DNA from: CAYJPV01 sp964396055
GTDB taxonomy: Bacteria; Acidobacteriota; Vicinamibacteria; Vicinamibacterales; JAKQTR01
Length of the DNA: 30,388 nt
Reading direction: 5' to 3'
Assembly (NCBI GenBank): GCA_964396055.1
Contig: CAYNDV010000048.1
Coordinates: 1 to 30,388, forward strand
Both the position numbers and the translations under genes were made by a program. The notes beneath the pieces are model-generated. The model did not search any database, was not told the origin of the DNA, and saw nothing but the letters and a program-made list of their open reading frames with translations. Position 1 is the first letter of the stretch, and each line of letters starts with the position of its first letter. Shown one piece after another: positions 7,753-16,044 of the stretch.

Positions 7753-8202
7753 ATGCAGAGTCGACACGTTCGCCACATCGTCGCGGGTCTCTTCGTCGCG
7801 CTCCTGAGCGTCGGATCCGCCGCCTGCCTGCAGGACCTGCTGAACCAGTTCTCGCCGAGCAGTTCCACTAACAAGTCGAACAACACCACGTCGGGTTTCC
7901 GCGTCACCAACGTCATCGCGGGCGTCGACACCTCGTCGCAGTCGGGCACGTGCCCACGCCGCTTCACGTTCACGGGCACGATCACCGTGAGCGAGGCTGG
8001 CACGGTCACCTACAAGTGGGAACGCAGCGATGGCTCCGCCACCCCCACCGAGACGATGACTTTCGCCGGCGCGAGTTCGCAGACGGCCGTCAACGCGTGG
8101 GACGTGTCCACGTCCGGATCGTCGTGGCAGCGGCTCCGCATCCTGACGCCCAACGAGACGTATTCCGCGCAGGCGAACATCACCGTGAGCTGCAGCCAGT
8201 AA
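7753..8202 (+). CDS. small exported protein of unknown function
   Basis: 149 residues. The start ATG follows GGAGG with 5-6 nt spacing. An N-terminal signal peptide (VRHIVAGLFVALLSVGSAAC) ends at a cysteine that could be lipidated, though the residues before it (S-A-A) are a weak lipobox. A low-complexity Ser/Thr/Asn linker (SPSSSTNKSNN) leads to a C-terminal domain of alternating beta-type segments with one cysteine near each end (SGTCPRRFTFTGTITV ... ITVSCSQ). This suggests an Ig-like beta-sandwich closed by a disulfide. I do not recognise a family beyond that. It stands alone, about 70 bp before hypF. Confidence 0.75.
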   Translation: MQSRHVRHIVAGLFVALLSVGSAACLQDLLNQFSPSSSTNKSNNTTSGFRVTNVIAGVDTSSQSGTCPRRFTFTGTITVSEAGTVTYKWERSDGSATPTETMTFAGASSQTAVNAWDVSTSGSSWQRLRILTPNETYSAQANITVSCSQ

Positions 8203-8238
8203 CGGCTTCGGGCAGAACCCGCGCCGCGCCTGCGACGC

Positions 8239-8267
8239 TGGACTTCGCGCGGCCCACCAGCTATAAA
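8239..8267 (+). promoter_or_regulatory. candidate sigma-70 promoter of the hyp operon
   Basis: TGGACT (8239-8244), a 17-nt spacer and TATAAA (8262-8267) give a good sigma-70 promoter. The -10 ends 7 nt before the hypF ATG, so the operon mRNA would start at or almost at the start codon. Confidence 0.5.
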
Positions 8268-8274
8268 CGGGGCG

Positions 8275-10635
8275 ATGAGCCGGCCACCCGCCGAGCCGAC
8301 GCCCCCGGCCTCCGGGCACGGCTATCACCTCGACATTCGCGGCACGGTCCAGGGCGTGGGCTTCCGCCCCTGGGTCTTTCGCCTGGCGGCTGCCCACGGC
8401 CTGACGGGCTGGGTCCGCAACGACGCCGCCGGCGTCACGATCGAAGTCTTCGGCCCGGCCGAGTCCCTCGAGGCGTTTCAGCGCGATCTCACCACGTCGC
8501 CCCCGCCCGCGGCCCGCATCGACACGCTGGACTGCCGGCTGATCCCCGCCCGGACGGTGGACGCGTTCACCATCGTGGCCTCGACCGAGGCCGACGATCG
8601 GCAGGTATCGATCCCCCCGGATCTGCCGACCTGCGAGGCGTGCCTGACGGAACTGCGCGACCCGCACGATCGGCGGTACCGGTATCCCTTCATCAACTGC
8701 ACCAACTGCGGCCCGCGGTTCACGATCGCGCAACGGGTGCCCTACGACCGCCCGCACACGACGATGGCCGACTTCCGGATGTGCGCGACCTGCCAGGCCG
8801 AGTATGACGATCCCCTGAACCGGCGCTTCCACGCGCAACCCAACGCCTGCCCGGACTGCGGGCCACGCGCGTGGCTGTGCGATGCCCGCGGCGCCCTGGT
8901 GGCCGCCATGGACCCGGTGGCCGACGCCGCCGCCCGGCTCGCCCAGGGCGCGATCGTAGCCGTGAAGGGCCTTGGCGGCTTCCACCTGGCGTGCGACGCG
9001 ACGAACGACGCGGCGGTCGCCGAACTGCGGCGCCGCAAGCGCCGCGAGGAGAAGCCGCTCGCCGTCATGGTGGCGTCGCTGGGCGAGGCGGAACGCCTGG
9101 CCGTGCTCGGAGACGCCGAGCGGCGCCTGCTCGCGTCCCCCGAACGGCCCATCGTCATCGTCGAGGGGCGGCCGGACACCGCGCTGGCGGCGGGGGTCGC
9201 GCCCGGCAACCCGACGGTCGGCCTGATGCTCCCCTACACGCCGCTGCACCACCTGCTCATCGAGGGTACGGGCCGGCCGCTCGTCATGACGTCGGGCAAC
9301 CTTTCGGACGAGCCGATCGCCTTCCGCAACGACGAGGCGTTGGCTCGACTGGGGGAGTACGTCGACATCTTCCTCCTGCACGATCGCGAGATCGACACGC
9401 GCTGCGACGATTCGGTGGCCCGCGTCATCGCCGGGCAGCCCACCGTGTTCCGCCGGTCGCGTGGTTTCGTCCCGCGGGCCATCCGCGTCGCCACGGCATT
9501 CGCGCGACCAACGCTCGCCTGCGGGGCGCTGCTCAAGAACACCTGCTGCCTGGGCGTGGGCGATGCCGCGTATCTCGGTCCCCACACGGGCGACCTGGAG
9601 AATCTCGAAACGTTCGAGGCCTTCGAACACGCGGTCGGGCGGCTCTGCCAGTTCGTGGGCGTGACGCCCGAGGTCGTGGCGTGCGATCTGCATCCCGACT
9701 ACCTGTCCACCCGGTACGCGCGCCGCCACGCCGCGCCCGTCATCGTCGGGGTGCAGCACCACCACGCGCACCTGGTGTCGGCGCTGGCGGAACACGGCGT
9801 CTCCGGGCCAGCCCTCGGCGTCGTGTTCGACGGCACGGGATTCGGCACCGACGGGACGGCCTGGGGGGGCGAATTCCTGGCCGGCGATGCCCGGCATGCC
9901 ACGCGGGTCGCCACGTTCCGGCCGTTGCCGCTGCCGGGGGGCGACGTGGCCATCAGGCAGGTCTGGCGCCAGGCGCTGGCGCTGCTGCTCGACGCATTCG
10001 GCCCCGAGGCGCCGGTCGATCGCCTGCCCCTGCTGTGCAGTGTCCCCCGACACGAGCGGACCGTCGTGACCCAGATGCTCGAGGCGCGCATCAACTCGCC
10101 GCTCGCGCGCGGCGTGGGTCGGTACTTCGACGCCGTCGGCGCCCTCGGCCTGGGCCGCGCGGTGGCGCGTTACGAGGGCCAGGTGGCGCTCGAGTGGAAC
10201 CTCGCCGCCGATCCGGCCGAGCGCGGCGCCTATCCGTACGCCACGGCCGACGAGCGAGGGCTCGTCCAGATCGATCTGCGCCCCGCCGTGCGCGCCCTCA
10301 CCACCGACCTGCTGGGGCACACGCCGGCCGGCGTCGTGTCCGCGCGGTTCCACAACACCCTGGCCGAGGCCACCACCTCCGTTGTCGCCGGCCTGCTCGC
10401 GCGCCTCGGCCCGACGCCCGTGGTGCTGTCGGGCGGCTGTTTCCAGAATGCCCGGCTCACCGAAGGCATTGTCGCGCGGCTCGGTTCCGCAGTACAAGTG
10501 ATACGGCACCACACGGTGCCTCCCGGGGACGGCGGCCTGGCGCTGGGCCAGGCCGTGGTCGCGGATGCGCAGGTCCGGTCCGGGGCGCCCCCCACGGCGG
10601 AGGGTTTATGTGTCTCGGCGTTCCCGGCCGGGTAG
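8275..10635 (+). CDS. hypF: carbamoyltransferase HypF
   Basis: 786 residues, full length for HypF, which uses carbamoyl phosphate and ATP to make the carbamoyl adenylate that is moved to HypE for the cyanide ligands of the [NiFe] centre. Domains in order: N-terminal acylphosphatase-like (GTVQGVGFRPWVFRLA, about residues 20-100), two zinc-finger pairs (CEACL, CTNCG, CATC, CPDCG, about 120-200), YrdC-like (KGLGGFHLACDA, KRREEKPLAVMV, about 220-390), and Kae1-like (VQHHHAHLVSAL for metal binding, VVFDGTGFGTDGTAWGGE, LSGGCFQN). All expected motifs are present. It opens a six-gene operon and its 3' end overlaps hypC by 28 nt. Confidence 0.97.
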   Translation: MSRPPAEPTPPASGHGYHLDIRGTVQGVGFRPWVFRLAAAHGLTGWVRNDAAGVTIEVFGPAESLEAFQRDLTTSPPPAARIDTLDCRLIPARTVDAFTIVASTEADDRQVSIPPDLPTCEACLTELRDPHDRRYRYPFINCTNCGPRFTIAQRVPYDRPHTTMADFRMCATCQAEYDDPLNRRFHAQPNACPDCGPRAWLCDARGALVAAMDPVADAAARLAQGAIVAVKGLGGFHLACDATNDAAVAELRRRKRREEKPLAVMVASLGEAERLAVLGDAERRLLASPERPIVIVEGRPDTALAAGVAPGNPTVGLMLPYTPLHHLLIEGTGRPLVMTSGNLSDEPIAFRNDEALARLGEYVDIFLLHDREIDTRCDDSVARVIAGQPTVFRRSRGFVPRAIRVATAFARPTLACGALLKNTCCLGVGDAAYLGPHTGDLENLETFEAFEHAVGRLCQFVGVTPEVVACDLHPDYLSTRYARRHAAPVIVGVQHHHAHLVSALAEHGVSGPALGVVFDGTGFGTDGTAWGGEFLAGDARHATRVATFRPLPLPGGDVAIRQVWRQALALLLDAFGPEAPVDRLPLLCSVPRHERTVVTQMLEARINSPLARGVGRYFDAVGALGLGRAVARYEGQVALEWNLAADPAERGAYPYATADERGLVQIDLRPAVRALTTDLLGHTPAGVVSARFHNTLAEATTSVVAGLLARLGPTPVVLSGGCFQNARLTEGIVARLGSAVQVIRHHTVPPGDGGLALGQAVVADAQVRSGAPPTAEGLCVSAFPAG

Positions 10636-10904
10636 TCGAGGTCCGCGGCAACGTGGCCACCGTGGATTTCTGGGGCGTGCGCCGCGATGCGCGCCTCGAC
10701 GTCGTCGATGACCCGGTGGCGCCCGGCGACTACGTCCTGATCCACGTCGGGTTCGCCATCCGCCGCATCCCGGACGATGAGGTGGCCGAGACGCTGTCCC
10801 TCTACGAACAACTGCTCCAGGACGGCGGCCCGTCCGATCTGATGGCCGCCGACGTGCGCGGCGAGATCGACGCCGCACGGGCGCCCGGCGATGACACCCG
10901 CTGA
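10608..10904 (+). CDS. hypC: hydrogenase maturation chaperone HypC
   Basis: 98 residues starting MCLGVPGRVV. The cysteine directly after the initiator is the conserved residue that holds the Fe(CN)2CO unit on HypC and pairs with HypD. The following small beta-barrel sequence (VDFWGVRRDARLDVV, PGDYVLIHVGFAIRRI) is typical of HypC/HybG. The start ATG lies inside the end of hypF (28-nt overlap) and the end overlaps hypD by 14 nt, so the three are translated as a coupled block. It is slightly longer than most HypC proteins through an acidic C-terminal tail. Confidence 0.95.
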   Translation: MCLGVPGRVVEVRGNVATVDFWGVRRDARLDVVDDPVAPGDYVLIHVGFAIRRIPDDEVAETLSLYEQLLQDGGPSDLMAADVRGEIDAARAPGDDTR

Positions 10905-12036
10905 CCCGCAGGCGGCGTTCCGCGAACTGAAGTTCCGCGACCCGGCGCGCGCGCGCGCCATGACGGACGCGCTGGCCCGCGTCACGGCGGCCATCGGCCG
11001 GCCCCGCGTGTCGGTGATGCACGTCTGCGGCAGCCACGAGCAGGCGATCGCCCGCTACGGGCTGCGCAGCTCGTTTCCCCCTGCCCTCGATGTCATCATG
11101 GGGCCCGGCTGCCCGGTGTGCATCACGGACACGCCTGAAGTGGACGAAGGCGTGGCGCTGGCCCGCCAGGGCGTGCACATCGCCACCTACGGCGACATGC
11201 TGCGCGTGCCCGGCACGGCCCTGTCGCTCGCCGACGCCCGGGCGCAGGGCGCCCGCATCCACGTGGTCTACAGCACCGACCAGGTGGTCGAACTGGCCCG
11301 GCGCGTGAGCGACCCGGTGGTGTTCTTCGCCACGGGATTCGAGACCACGGCCGTCGCCACGGCGGCCATCGTCCTCTCCGGCGTGCCCGACAACCTCTCG
11401 ATCCTCTCCGCCCACAAGTACGTCCCGCCCGCGATGGACGTCGTCGCCAGCATCCCCGACACCCGTGTCGAAGGGTTCCTGGCCGCGGGCCACGCGGCCG
11501 TCATCACCGGGTCGGCGGTCTTCGAACCCTTCGCCGCGCGGTACCGCCGGCCCGTCGTCGTGGCCGGCTTCGAACCCCTCGACATCCTGGCGGCCCTCGT
11601 CCGGTTGCTCGAACTCATCCGGGACGGGCGGCCGGAGGTGGCCAACATGTTCCCGCGGTGCGTGACGCGGGAGGGCAACCGGCGGGCGCAGGACCAGCTG
11701 TGGCAGGTCTTCGAGCCCGTCGACGGCCGCTGGCGCGGCATCGCCTGCGTCCCGCGTGGCAATCTCCGCCTGCGCGACGAGTGGGCGCACCTGGACGCCC
11801 GGCGCCGCTTCGCCATCGACCTGACGACCCTCCCGGATGGCGCGCCCTCCGCGCTGGCGCAGTCCTGCCTCTGCGGCGCCATCATGTCGGGCCTGCGGTC
11901 GCCCCGCGACTGCAGTTTGTTCGGCACCGCGTGCACGCCCGACCGTCCCGTCGGCGCCTGCATGGTGAGCAGCGAAGGCACCTGCCGGATCTGGCACCAG
12001 TACGGCGGGCACCCGGATCTCGGAGCGCTGGCATGA
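10891..12036 (+). CDS. hypD: hydrogenase maturation iron-sulfur protein HypD
   Basis: 381 residues. HypD carries a [4Fe-4S] cluster and a redox thiol pair and is the scaffold with HypC on which the Fe(CN)2CO group is built. Conserved motifs are VMHVCGSHEQ, MGPGCPVCITD, FFATGFETTA, SAHKYVPPAM and the C-terminal cysteine set (SCLCGAIMSG, DCSLFG, CTPDRPVGACMVSSEGTC) that binds the cluster. Length and order match the family. The stop overlaps the hypE start as ATGA. Confidence 0.97.
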   Translation: MTPADPQAAFRELKFRDPARARAMTDALARVTAAIGRPRVSVMHVCGSHEQAIARYGLRSSFPPALDVIMGPGCPVCITDTPEVDEGVALARQGVHIATYGDMLRVPGTALSLADARAQGARIHVVYSTDQVVELARRVSDPVVFFATGFETTAVATAAIVLSGVPDNLSILSAHKYVPPAMDVVASIPDTRVEGFLAAGHAAVITGSAVFEPFAARYRRPVVVAGFEPLDILAALVRLLELIRDGRPEVANMFPRCVTREGNRRAQDQLWQVFEPVDGRWRGIACVPRGNLRLRDEWAHLDARRRFAIDLTTLPDGAPSALAQSCLCGAIMSGLRSPRDCSLFGTACTPDRPVGACMVSSEGTCRIWHQYGGHPDLGALA

Positions 12037-13070
12037 GCGTGACGACGAGGCTCGACGACCGGATCGGCATGAAACACGGTGCCGGGGGGCGCGCCATGCG
12101 TGCGCTCATCGAGCAGGTCTGCCTCGCGGGACTGGGCGCGCCCGGCATCGACGGCATCGGCCTCGCCGCCCTCGACGATGGCGCAGCCATCCGCCTGGGG
12201 GACCGCTGGCTGGTGGTGACGACCGACTCCCACGTGGTGCATCCGATCTTCTTCCCCGGCGGCGACATCGGCCGGCTGGCGGTGTCGGGCACGGTGAACG
12301 ATCTGGCCATGATGGGCGCCACCACCCCGCTCGCGCTCACCTGCGCGCTGGTCGTCGAGGAGGGCTTCGCCCGGGCCGATCTGGAACGCATCTACGCCTC
12401 CATTCGCGCCGCTTGTGACGAGGCCGGCGCGCCCGTGGTCACCGGCGACACGAAGGTGATGGGCCGCGGGGAACTGGACGGGGTCATCCTCAACACCACC
12501 GGGGTCGCCCTCTGCGATCGGGTCGTCCCGGATGCGGGCCTGGCGCCGGGTGACGTGATCATCGTGACGGGCACCATCGGCGATCACGGCCTGGCCATCA
12601 TGGCCGCCCGCCACCAGCTCGCCCTGGAGGGCGACCTCAGGTCGGACGTCGCGCCGCTCAACGGCCTGGTGCGCGCGGCCCTCGACGCCGGTGGCGAGGA
12701 TATCGTGGCGATGAAGGACCCGACGCGGGGCGGCGTGTCGAGCGCGCTGCACGAGATGGCCGCGAAGAGCCGCGTCGGCATCCTGCTCGACGAGCAGGCC
12801 GTGCCGGTGCGGCCCGAGGTGCGGGCCGCATCGGATCTGCTCGGCCTCGATCCCCTGGTGGTGGCCAACGAGGGCAAGGCCTTGATCGGCGTGCGCGCGT
12901 CTCATGCCGAGGCGGTGCTGGCGGCGGTGCGCCGGCACTCACTCGGCGCTGACGCCGCCATCGTGGGCCGCTGCCTCGCCCAATACGCCGGCGCCGTCAT
13001 CCTGGACACCGGACTCGGCCGCCGGATGCTGGCGGAACCCGACGGCGAACTCCTGCCCCGGATCTGCTGA
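12033..13070 (+). CDS. hypE: hydrogenase maturation protein HypE
   Basis: 345 residues of the PurM-like ATPase family. HypE takes the carbamoyl group from HypF onto its C-terminal cysteine and dehydrates it to thiocyanate with ATP. The protein ends in PRIC, with the required terminal cysteine, and has KHGAGGRAM near the start, TTDSHVVHPIFFPGGDIG, SGTVNDLAMMGA, TGDTKVM and DPTRGGVSS. It starts on an ATG that overlaps the hypD stop codon by two bases. Confidence 0.97.
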   Translation: MSVTTRLDDRIGMKHGAGGRAMRALIEQVCLAGLGAPGIDGIGLAALDDGAAIRLGDRWLVVTTDSHVVHPIFFPGGDIGRLAVSGTVNDLAMMGATTPLALTCALVVEEGFARADLERIYASIRAACDEAGAPVVTGDTKVMGRGELDGVILNTTGVALCDRVVPDAGLAPGDVIIVTGTIGDHGLAIMAARHQLALEGDLRSDVAPLNGLVRAALDAGGEDIVAMKDPTRGGVSSALHEMAAKSRVGILLDEQAVPVRPEVRAASDLLGLDPLVVANEGKALIGVRASHAEAVLAAVRRHSLGADAAIVGRCLAQYAGAVILDTGLGRRMLAEPDGELLPRIC

Positions 13071-13087
13071 CCAGCTGGGTTGCTGCC

Positions 13088-13429
13088 ATGCACGAGTACT
13101 CCGTGGGACAGGCGCTGATGGAACGCATCGAGGCCGCGGCCGCCGCGCGAGGCGCGACGGCGGTCCACCGCGTCCGGCTGAAGATCGGGGAACTGTCGGG
13201 CGTCGAGCCGGATCTGCTGGCCACGGCGTTCGAGATCCTGCGCGAGCGGACGATCTGCGAGCGGGCGCGCCTCGACATCGAGCGCGTGCCCGCGCAGTGG
13301 GTCTGCCCCGCCTGCGGCGACGCCATCGCAGCCGGCGGCGTGCTCACGTGCGCGGCCTGCCTGGTGCCGGCGCGCCTGGCCGGCGGGGACGAGATCGTCC
13401 TGGCCCAGCTCGAACTGGAGGTGCCGTAG
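13088..13429 (+). CDS. hypA: hydrogenase nickel incorporation protein HypA
   Basis: 113 residues, standard for HypA, which brings nickel to the hydrogenase large subunit with HypB. It begins MHEYSVGQAL, where Met1-His2 forms the nickel site, and has the structural zinc pair CPAC and CAAC near residues 77-80 and 92-95. The last base of its stop codon is the first base of the hypB start. Confidence 0.95.
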   Translation: MHEYSVGQALMERIEAAAAARGATAVHRVRLKIGELSGVEPDLLATAFEILRERTICERARLDIERVPAQWVCPACGDAIAAGGVLTCAACLVPARLAGGDEIVLAQLELEVP

Positions 13430-14118
13430 TGTGCGAGACATGCGGGTGCGGGGATCGTCACCTGGTTCCCGTGGACGTCCAGGAGAAGATCCTGTCGGTC
13501 AACGACCGCCAGGCGGCCCACAACCGGGAGCACTTCACCGCCCACGGCGTCCTGGCGATCAACCTGATGGGCTCGCCCGGCTCCGGCAAGACCGCCATCC
13601 TCGAAGCCACGTCGCAGCGCTTCGCGGGCCGCTACCGCGTGGCCGCCCTGGCGGGCGACCTCGAGACCACCCGCGACGCCGAGCGCCTGCAGCGGGCGGG
13701 CATCCCGGCGCGGGCCATCACGACGGGCAACGCCTGCCATCTGGACGCCGAGATGGTGCACCACGCCCTGCATCACCAGGACGTGCACGACACCAACGTC
13801 CTGTTCATCGAGAACGTCGGCAACCTGGTCTGCCCGGCCGTCTACGACCTGGGCCAGGCCTTCAATGTCGTCGCGCTCGCGGTGACGGAGGGCGAGGACA
13901 AGCCCCTGAAATACCCCGTGATGTTCCGGCGCGCCGACCTGGTGCTCATCACGAAGATCGATCTGCTGCCGCACCTCGACATCGACCTGGAGGCCATCGT
14001 CGACGCGCTGGCGCGGGTCATGCCGGCGCCGCTGGCCCTGCCCGTCTCGGCGAAGACCGGTGAGGGGCTGGAGGCCTGGACAGCCTGGCTGGAGCGGGCC
14101 GCGGGTTCCCGCCGGTGA
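13429..14118 (+). CDS. hypB: hydrogenase nickel incorporation GTPase HypB
   Basis: 229-residue GTPase that drives nickel delivery to [NiFe]-hydrogenase. It starts at a GTG that overlaps the hypA stop (TAGTG) and reads MCETCGCGD, the high-affinity N-terminal nickel motif of HypB. There is no histidine-rich store segment after it. The Walker A is NLMGSPGSGKTA, followed by GDLETTRDAERL, the metal-binding CH of GNACHLDA, FIENVGNLVCPA and the guanine site TKIDLLP. It closes the hyp operon; no hydrogenase subunits follow, so the client enzyme must be encoded elsewhere. Confidence 0.97.
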   Translation: MCETCGCGDRHLVPVDVQEKILSVNDRQAAHNREHFTAHGVLAINLMGSPGSGKTAILEATSQRFAGRYRVAALAGDLETTRDAERLQRAGIPARAITTGNACHLDAEMVHHALHHQDVHDTNVLFIENVGNLVCPAVYDLGQAFNVVALAVTEGEDKPLKYPVMFRRADLVLITKIDLLPHLDIDLEAIVDALARVMPAPLALPVSAKTGEGLEAWTAWLERAAGSRR

Positions 14119-14132
14119 CGGAAAACCGGCAC
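14119..14132. promoter_or_regulatory. candidate activator-binding site upstream of operon 1
   Basis: CGGAAAACCGGCAC directly after the hypB stop is the exact reverse complement of the 14 bases at 20617-20630 upstream of operon 2. It lies about 79 bp before the -24 GG of the sigma-54 promoter, the usual range for an enhancer site bound by NtrC-type activators. Its core is near-palindromic (CGG-AAAA-CCGG). Function is inference. Confidence 0.45.
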
Positions 14133-14203
14133 CGGGGTCTGAGCCGCGGGCCTGCCGCACCGGGACGGCCTTGTTTTCCCCATGTTTACGGCCCCTCGCC
14201 GGG

Positions 14204-14219
14204 TGGCAGCAGCCTTGCT
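14204..14219 (+). promoter_or_regulatory. sigma-54 (-24/-12) promoter of operon 1
   Basis: TGGCAGCAGCCTTGCT matches the TGGCAC-N5-TTGCW consensus with GG (14205-14206) and GC (14217-14218) exactly 10 nt apart. The transcript would start near 14230, about 80 nt before the cytochrome start codon. It lies wholly between genes and points at the cytochrome operon. Confidence 0.75.
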
Positions 14220-14255
14220 CCAGTCCCTGGGAAGACAGGCAACCCTCGGCCCGGA

Positions 14256-14290
14256 AGGCGGAGGGCCTGTCGGCCCGCAGGCCCCCGCCT
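14256..14290 (+). other. strong hairpin in the leader of the nine-haem cytochrome
   Basis: AGGCGG-A-GGGCCTG pairs with CAGGCCC-CCGCCT (13 bp with one bulged A) around the loop TCGGCCCG. It lies inside the predicted 5' leader, ends 19 nt before the start codon and has no T run, so it is more likely an mRNA stability or translation element than a terminator. No good ribosome site is seen between it and the ATG. Confidence 0.55.
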
Positions 14291-14309
14291 GCAATCGCCC
14301 GCACACCTC

Positions 14310-15356
14310 ATGAAGGTCGCCCTTATGCTGACGATGCTGATCGTCGCTGCCCTGCTGAGTCTTGCCGCGCCGGCGGCCGCCCAGGGCCCCGACGTGGACA
14401 CGTGCCTCGGCTGCCACGCGGACCGGGCCCTGGCCGTGTCGTTACCGAGCGGGGAAACCCGTTCGTTGTTCGTCGATCTCGACACGTTCCGCGGCTCGGT
14501 GCACGGCAACAAGCTCAGTTGCGTCGACTGCCATCAGGACATGACCGAGGTGCCGCACGCCTCGCGCCCGTTCCGCAGCCTGCGGGAGTTCACCGTCGCC
14601 TACTACGAGCAGTGCAAACGCTGCCACTTCGCGAACTACACCAAGACGCTCGACAGCGTGCACTACCCCGCCCTGGCGCGGGGCGACAAGACCGCGCCGG
14701 TCTGCGTGGACTGCCACGGCGCCCACGACGTGAAGCCGGTGAACCAGCCGGGGTCGGTGCTGTCGTCGTCCTGCGCCCGGTGCCACGAGGGCGTGTCGCT
14801 GGTCTATGCGAAGAGCGTGCACGGTCGTGCCGCCGGGGCCAACGCGGACGTGCCGGCGTGCACCGACTGCCACAAGTCGCACGACGTGTCCGGCCCGAGC
14901 ACCGCCAACTGGCAGCGCGCGGTGCCGGAATTGTGCAGCACCTGCCATTCGAACAAGGAACTGATGGCGAAGTACGGCCTGTCGGCGGCCGTGTCGCAGA
15001 CCTACGTGGCCGACTTCCACGGCATGACGGCATCGCTCCAGAGGGACGCCGGGCAGGCGCAGACCAGCGTCGTGGCCCTGTGCACCGACTGCCACGGCGT
15101 GCACGACATCACCAAGGTTGACGAGCCCGGCTCGAAGGTGCTGCGCGCCAACCTCGTCAAGACCTGCGCCCGCTGCCACGAGGGCGCCAGCGAGAACTTC
15201 CCCGCCGCCTGGATGTCCCACTACGAGCCCTCATGGGAGAAGGCGCCCATGGTGTACGGCGTGCAGAAGTTCTACGATGTGCTCATTCCCTTCATGATGA
15301 TCGGCCTCGTGCTGCAGATCCTGCTGCACTTCTGGCGCGTGGTGGTCAACCGATGA
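14310..15356 (+). CDS. nine-haem c-type cytochrome with C-terminal membrane anchor
   Basis: 348 residues. A signal peptide (LTMLIVAALLSLAAPAAAQ) exports it, and nine CxxCH haem sites follow (CLGCH at residue 32, then CVDCH, CKRCH, CVDCH, CARCH, CTDCH, CSTCH, CTDCH, CARCH). A single hydrophobic segment near the C-terminus (about residues 322-345) anchors it with the haems in the periplasm. Its stop overlaps the start of the cytochrome b gene (ATGA). From what is known of Geobacter, CbcL joins a nine-haem domain and a FdnI-type diheme b domain in one chain; this pair looks like the same modules as two proteins. Likely role: passing electrons from the quinone pool to periplasmic cytochromes (inference). 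The first start codon after the structured leader is used. Confidence 0.92.
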   Translation: MKVALMLTMLIVAALLSLAAPAAAQGPDVDTCLGCHADRALAVSLPSGETRSLFVDLDTFRGSVHGNKLSCVDCHQDMTEVPHASRPFRSLREFTVAYYEQCKRCHFANYTKTLDSVHYPALARGDKTAPVCVDCHGAHDVKPVNQPGSVLSSSCARCHEGVSLVYAKSVHGRAAGANADVPACTDCHKSHDVSGPSTANWQRAVPELCSTCHSNKELMAKYGLSAAVSQTYVADFHGMTASLQRDAGQAQTSVVALCTDCHGVHDITKVDEPGSKVLRANLVKTCARCHEGASENFPAAWMSHYEPSWEKAPMVYGVQKFYDVLIPFMMIGLVLQILLHFWRVVVNR

Positions 15357-16036
15357 CGACGTACCTCACCCGTTTCACGCTCCGGCAGCGCATCGAGCAC
15401 TTCTGCGTGATGTCGCTGTTCATCATCCTGTCGGTCACGGGACTGCCGCAGAAGTACTTCGACACGGGCTGGGCCCACTGGTTCATCAACGCCGTCGGCG
15501 GCATCGACCGGGTGCGCTGGTTCCACCGGGTGGCGGGCCTGTCGTTCGCGGCCATGACCGCGTTCCACCTGATGTCGGCCATCTACAGCGTGGCCGCCGG
15601 CCGCTCACCGCTGTCCATCGTCCCCAACAAGAAGGACTTCACCGACGCCATCCAGACGCTGAACTACTACATCGGCCGCGGCGACGCGCCCGCGCGGTTC
15701 GATCGGTTCGACTACCGCCAGAAGTTCGAGTACTGGGGCCTGGTGCTCGGGGCCGCCGTGGTCATCGTGACCGGCCTCATCCTGTACTTCCCGATCGCCT
15801 TCACGCGGTTGTTCCCCGGCGAGCTCATTCCGGCCGCCAAGGTCGCCCACAGCAACGAGGGCCTCATGGCCTTCCTCGTGGTGATCCTCTGGCACATCTA
15901 CAACGCCCACTTCAACCCGGACGTCTTCCCGTTCGACAAGACGATCTTCACGGGCAAGATCAGCCTCGAGCGGATGCAGCACGAGCATCCCCTCGAACTC
16001 GAGCGCCTCAAGCAGGTTCAGGACATCAAGGAGTAA
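15353..16036 (+). CDS. FdnI/HydC-type diheme cytochrome b
   Basis: 227 residues with four clear membrane helices. LRQRIEHFCVMSLFIILSVTG, then RWFHRVAGLSFAAMTAFHLM, a third helix near LVLGAAVVIVTGLILYFP and a fourth with LVVILWHIYNAHFNPDVFP are the pattern of the formate dehydrogenase/Ni-Fe hydrogenase b-type subunit. The histidines in these helices would bind two b haems and exchange electrons with menaquinone. Its start overlaps the cytochrome c stop by two bases, so the two are surely made together. The C-terminus is a charged cytoplasmic tail (ERMQHEHPLELERL). Confidence 0.92.
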   Translation: MTTYLTRFTLRQRIEHFCVMSLFIILSVTGLPQKYFDTGWAHWFINAVGGIDRVRWFHRVAGLSFAAMTAFHLMSAIYSVAAGRSPLSIVPNKKDFTDAIQTLNYYIGRGDAPARFDRFDYRQKFEYWGLVLGAAVVIVTGLILYFPIAFTRLFPGELIPAAKVAHSNEGLMAFLVVILWHIYNAHFNPDVFPFDKTIFTGKISLERMQHEHPLELERLKQVQDIKE

Positions 16037-16044
16037 GGGCACCG

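Noticed and set aside
8239..8253. GG-N10-GC spacing upstream of hypF as a fourth sigma-54 promoter
   Set aside because: The -12 part lacks TTGC and the -24 lacks TGGCA; the same segment makes a better sigma-70 promoter with TATAAA.
7639..10512. Very long open frame on the minus strand opposite hypF
   Set aside because: It is a codon-bias shadow of the GC-rich hypF gene: low-complexity Arg/Gly/Ala/His-rich product, no domain, while hypF on the other strand is complete and conserved. Similar antisense frames opposite moaA, hypD/E and the kinases were dropped for the same reason.
14119..14309. Cobalamin, c-di-GMP (GEMM) or molybdenum cofactor riboswitch upstream of the cytochrome operon
   Set aside because: The conserved boxes of these classes are not present; only a simple strong hairpin can be supported.
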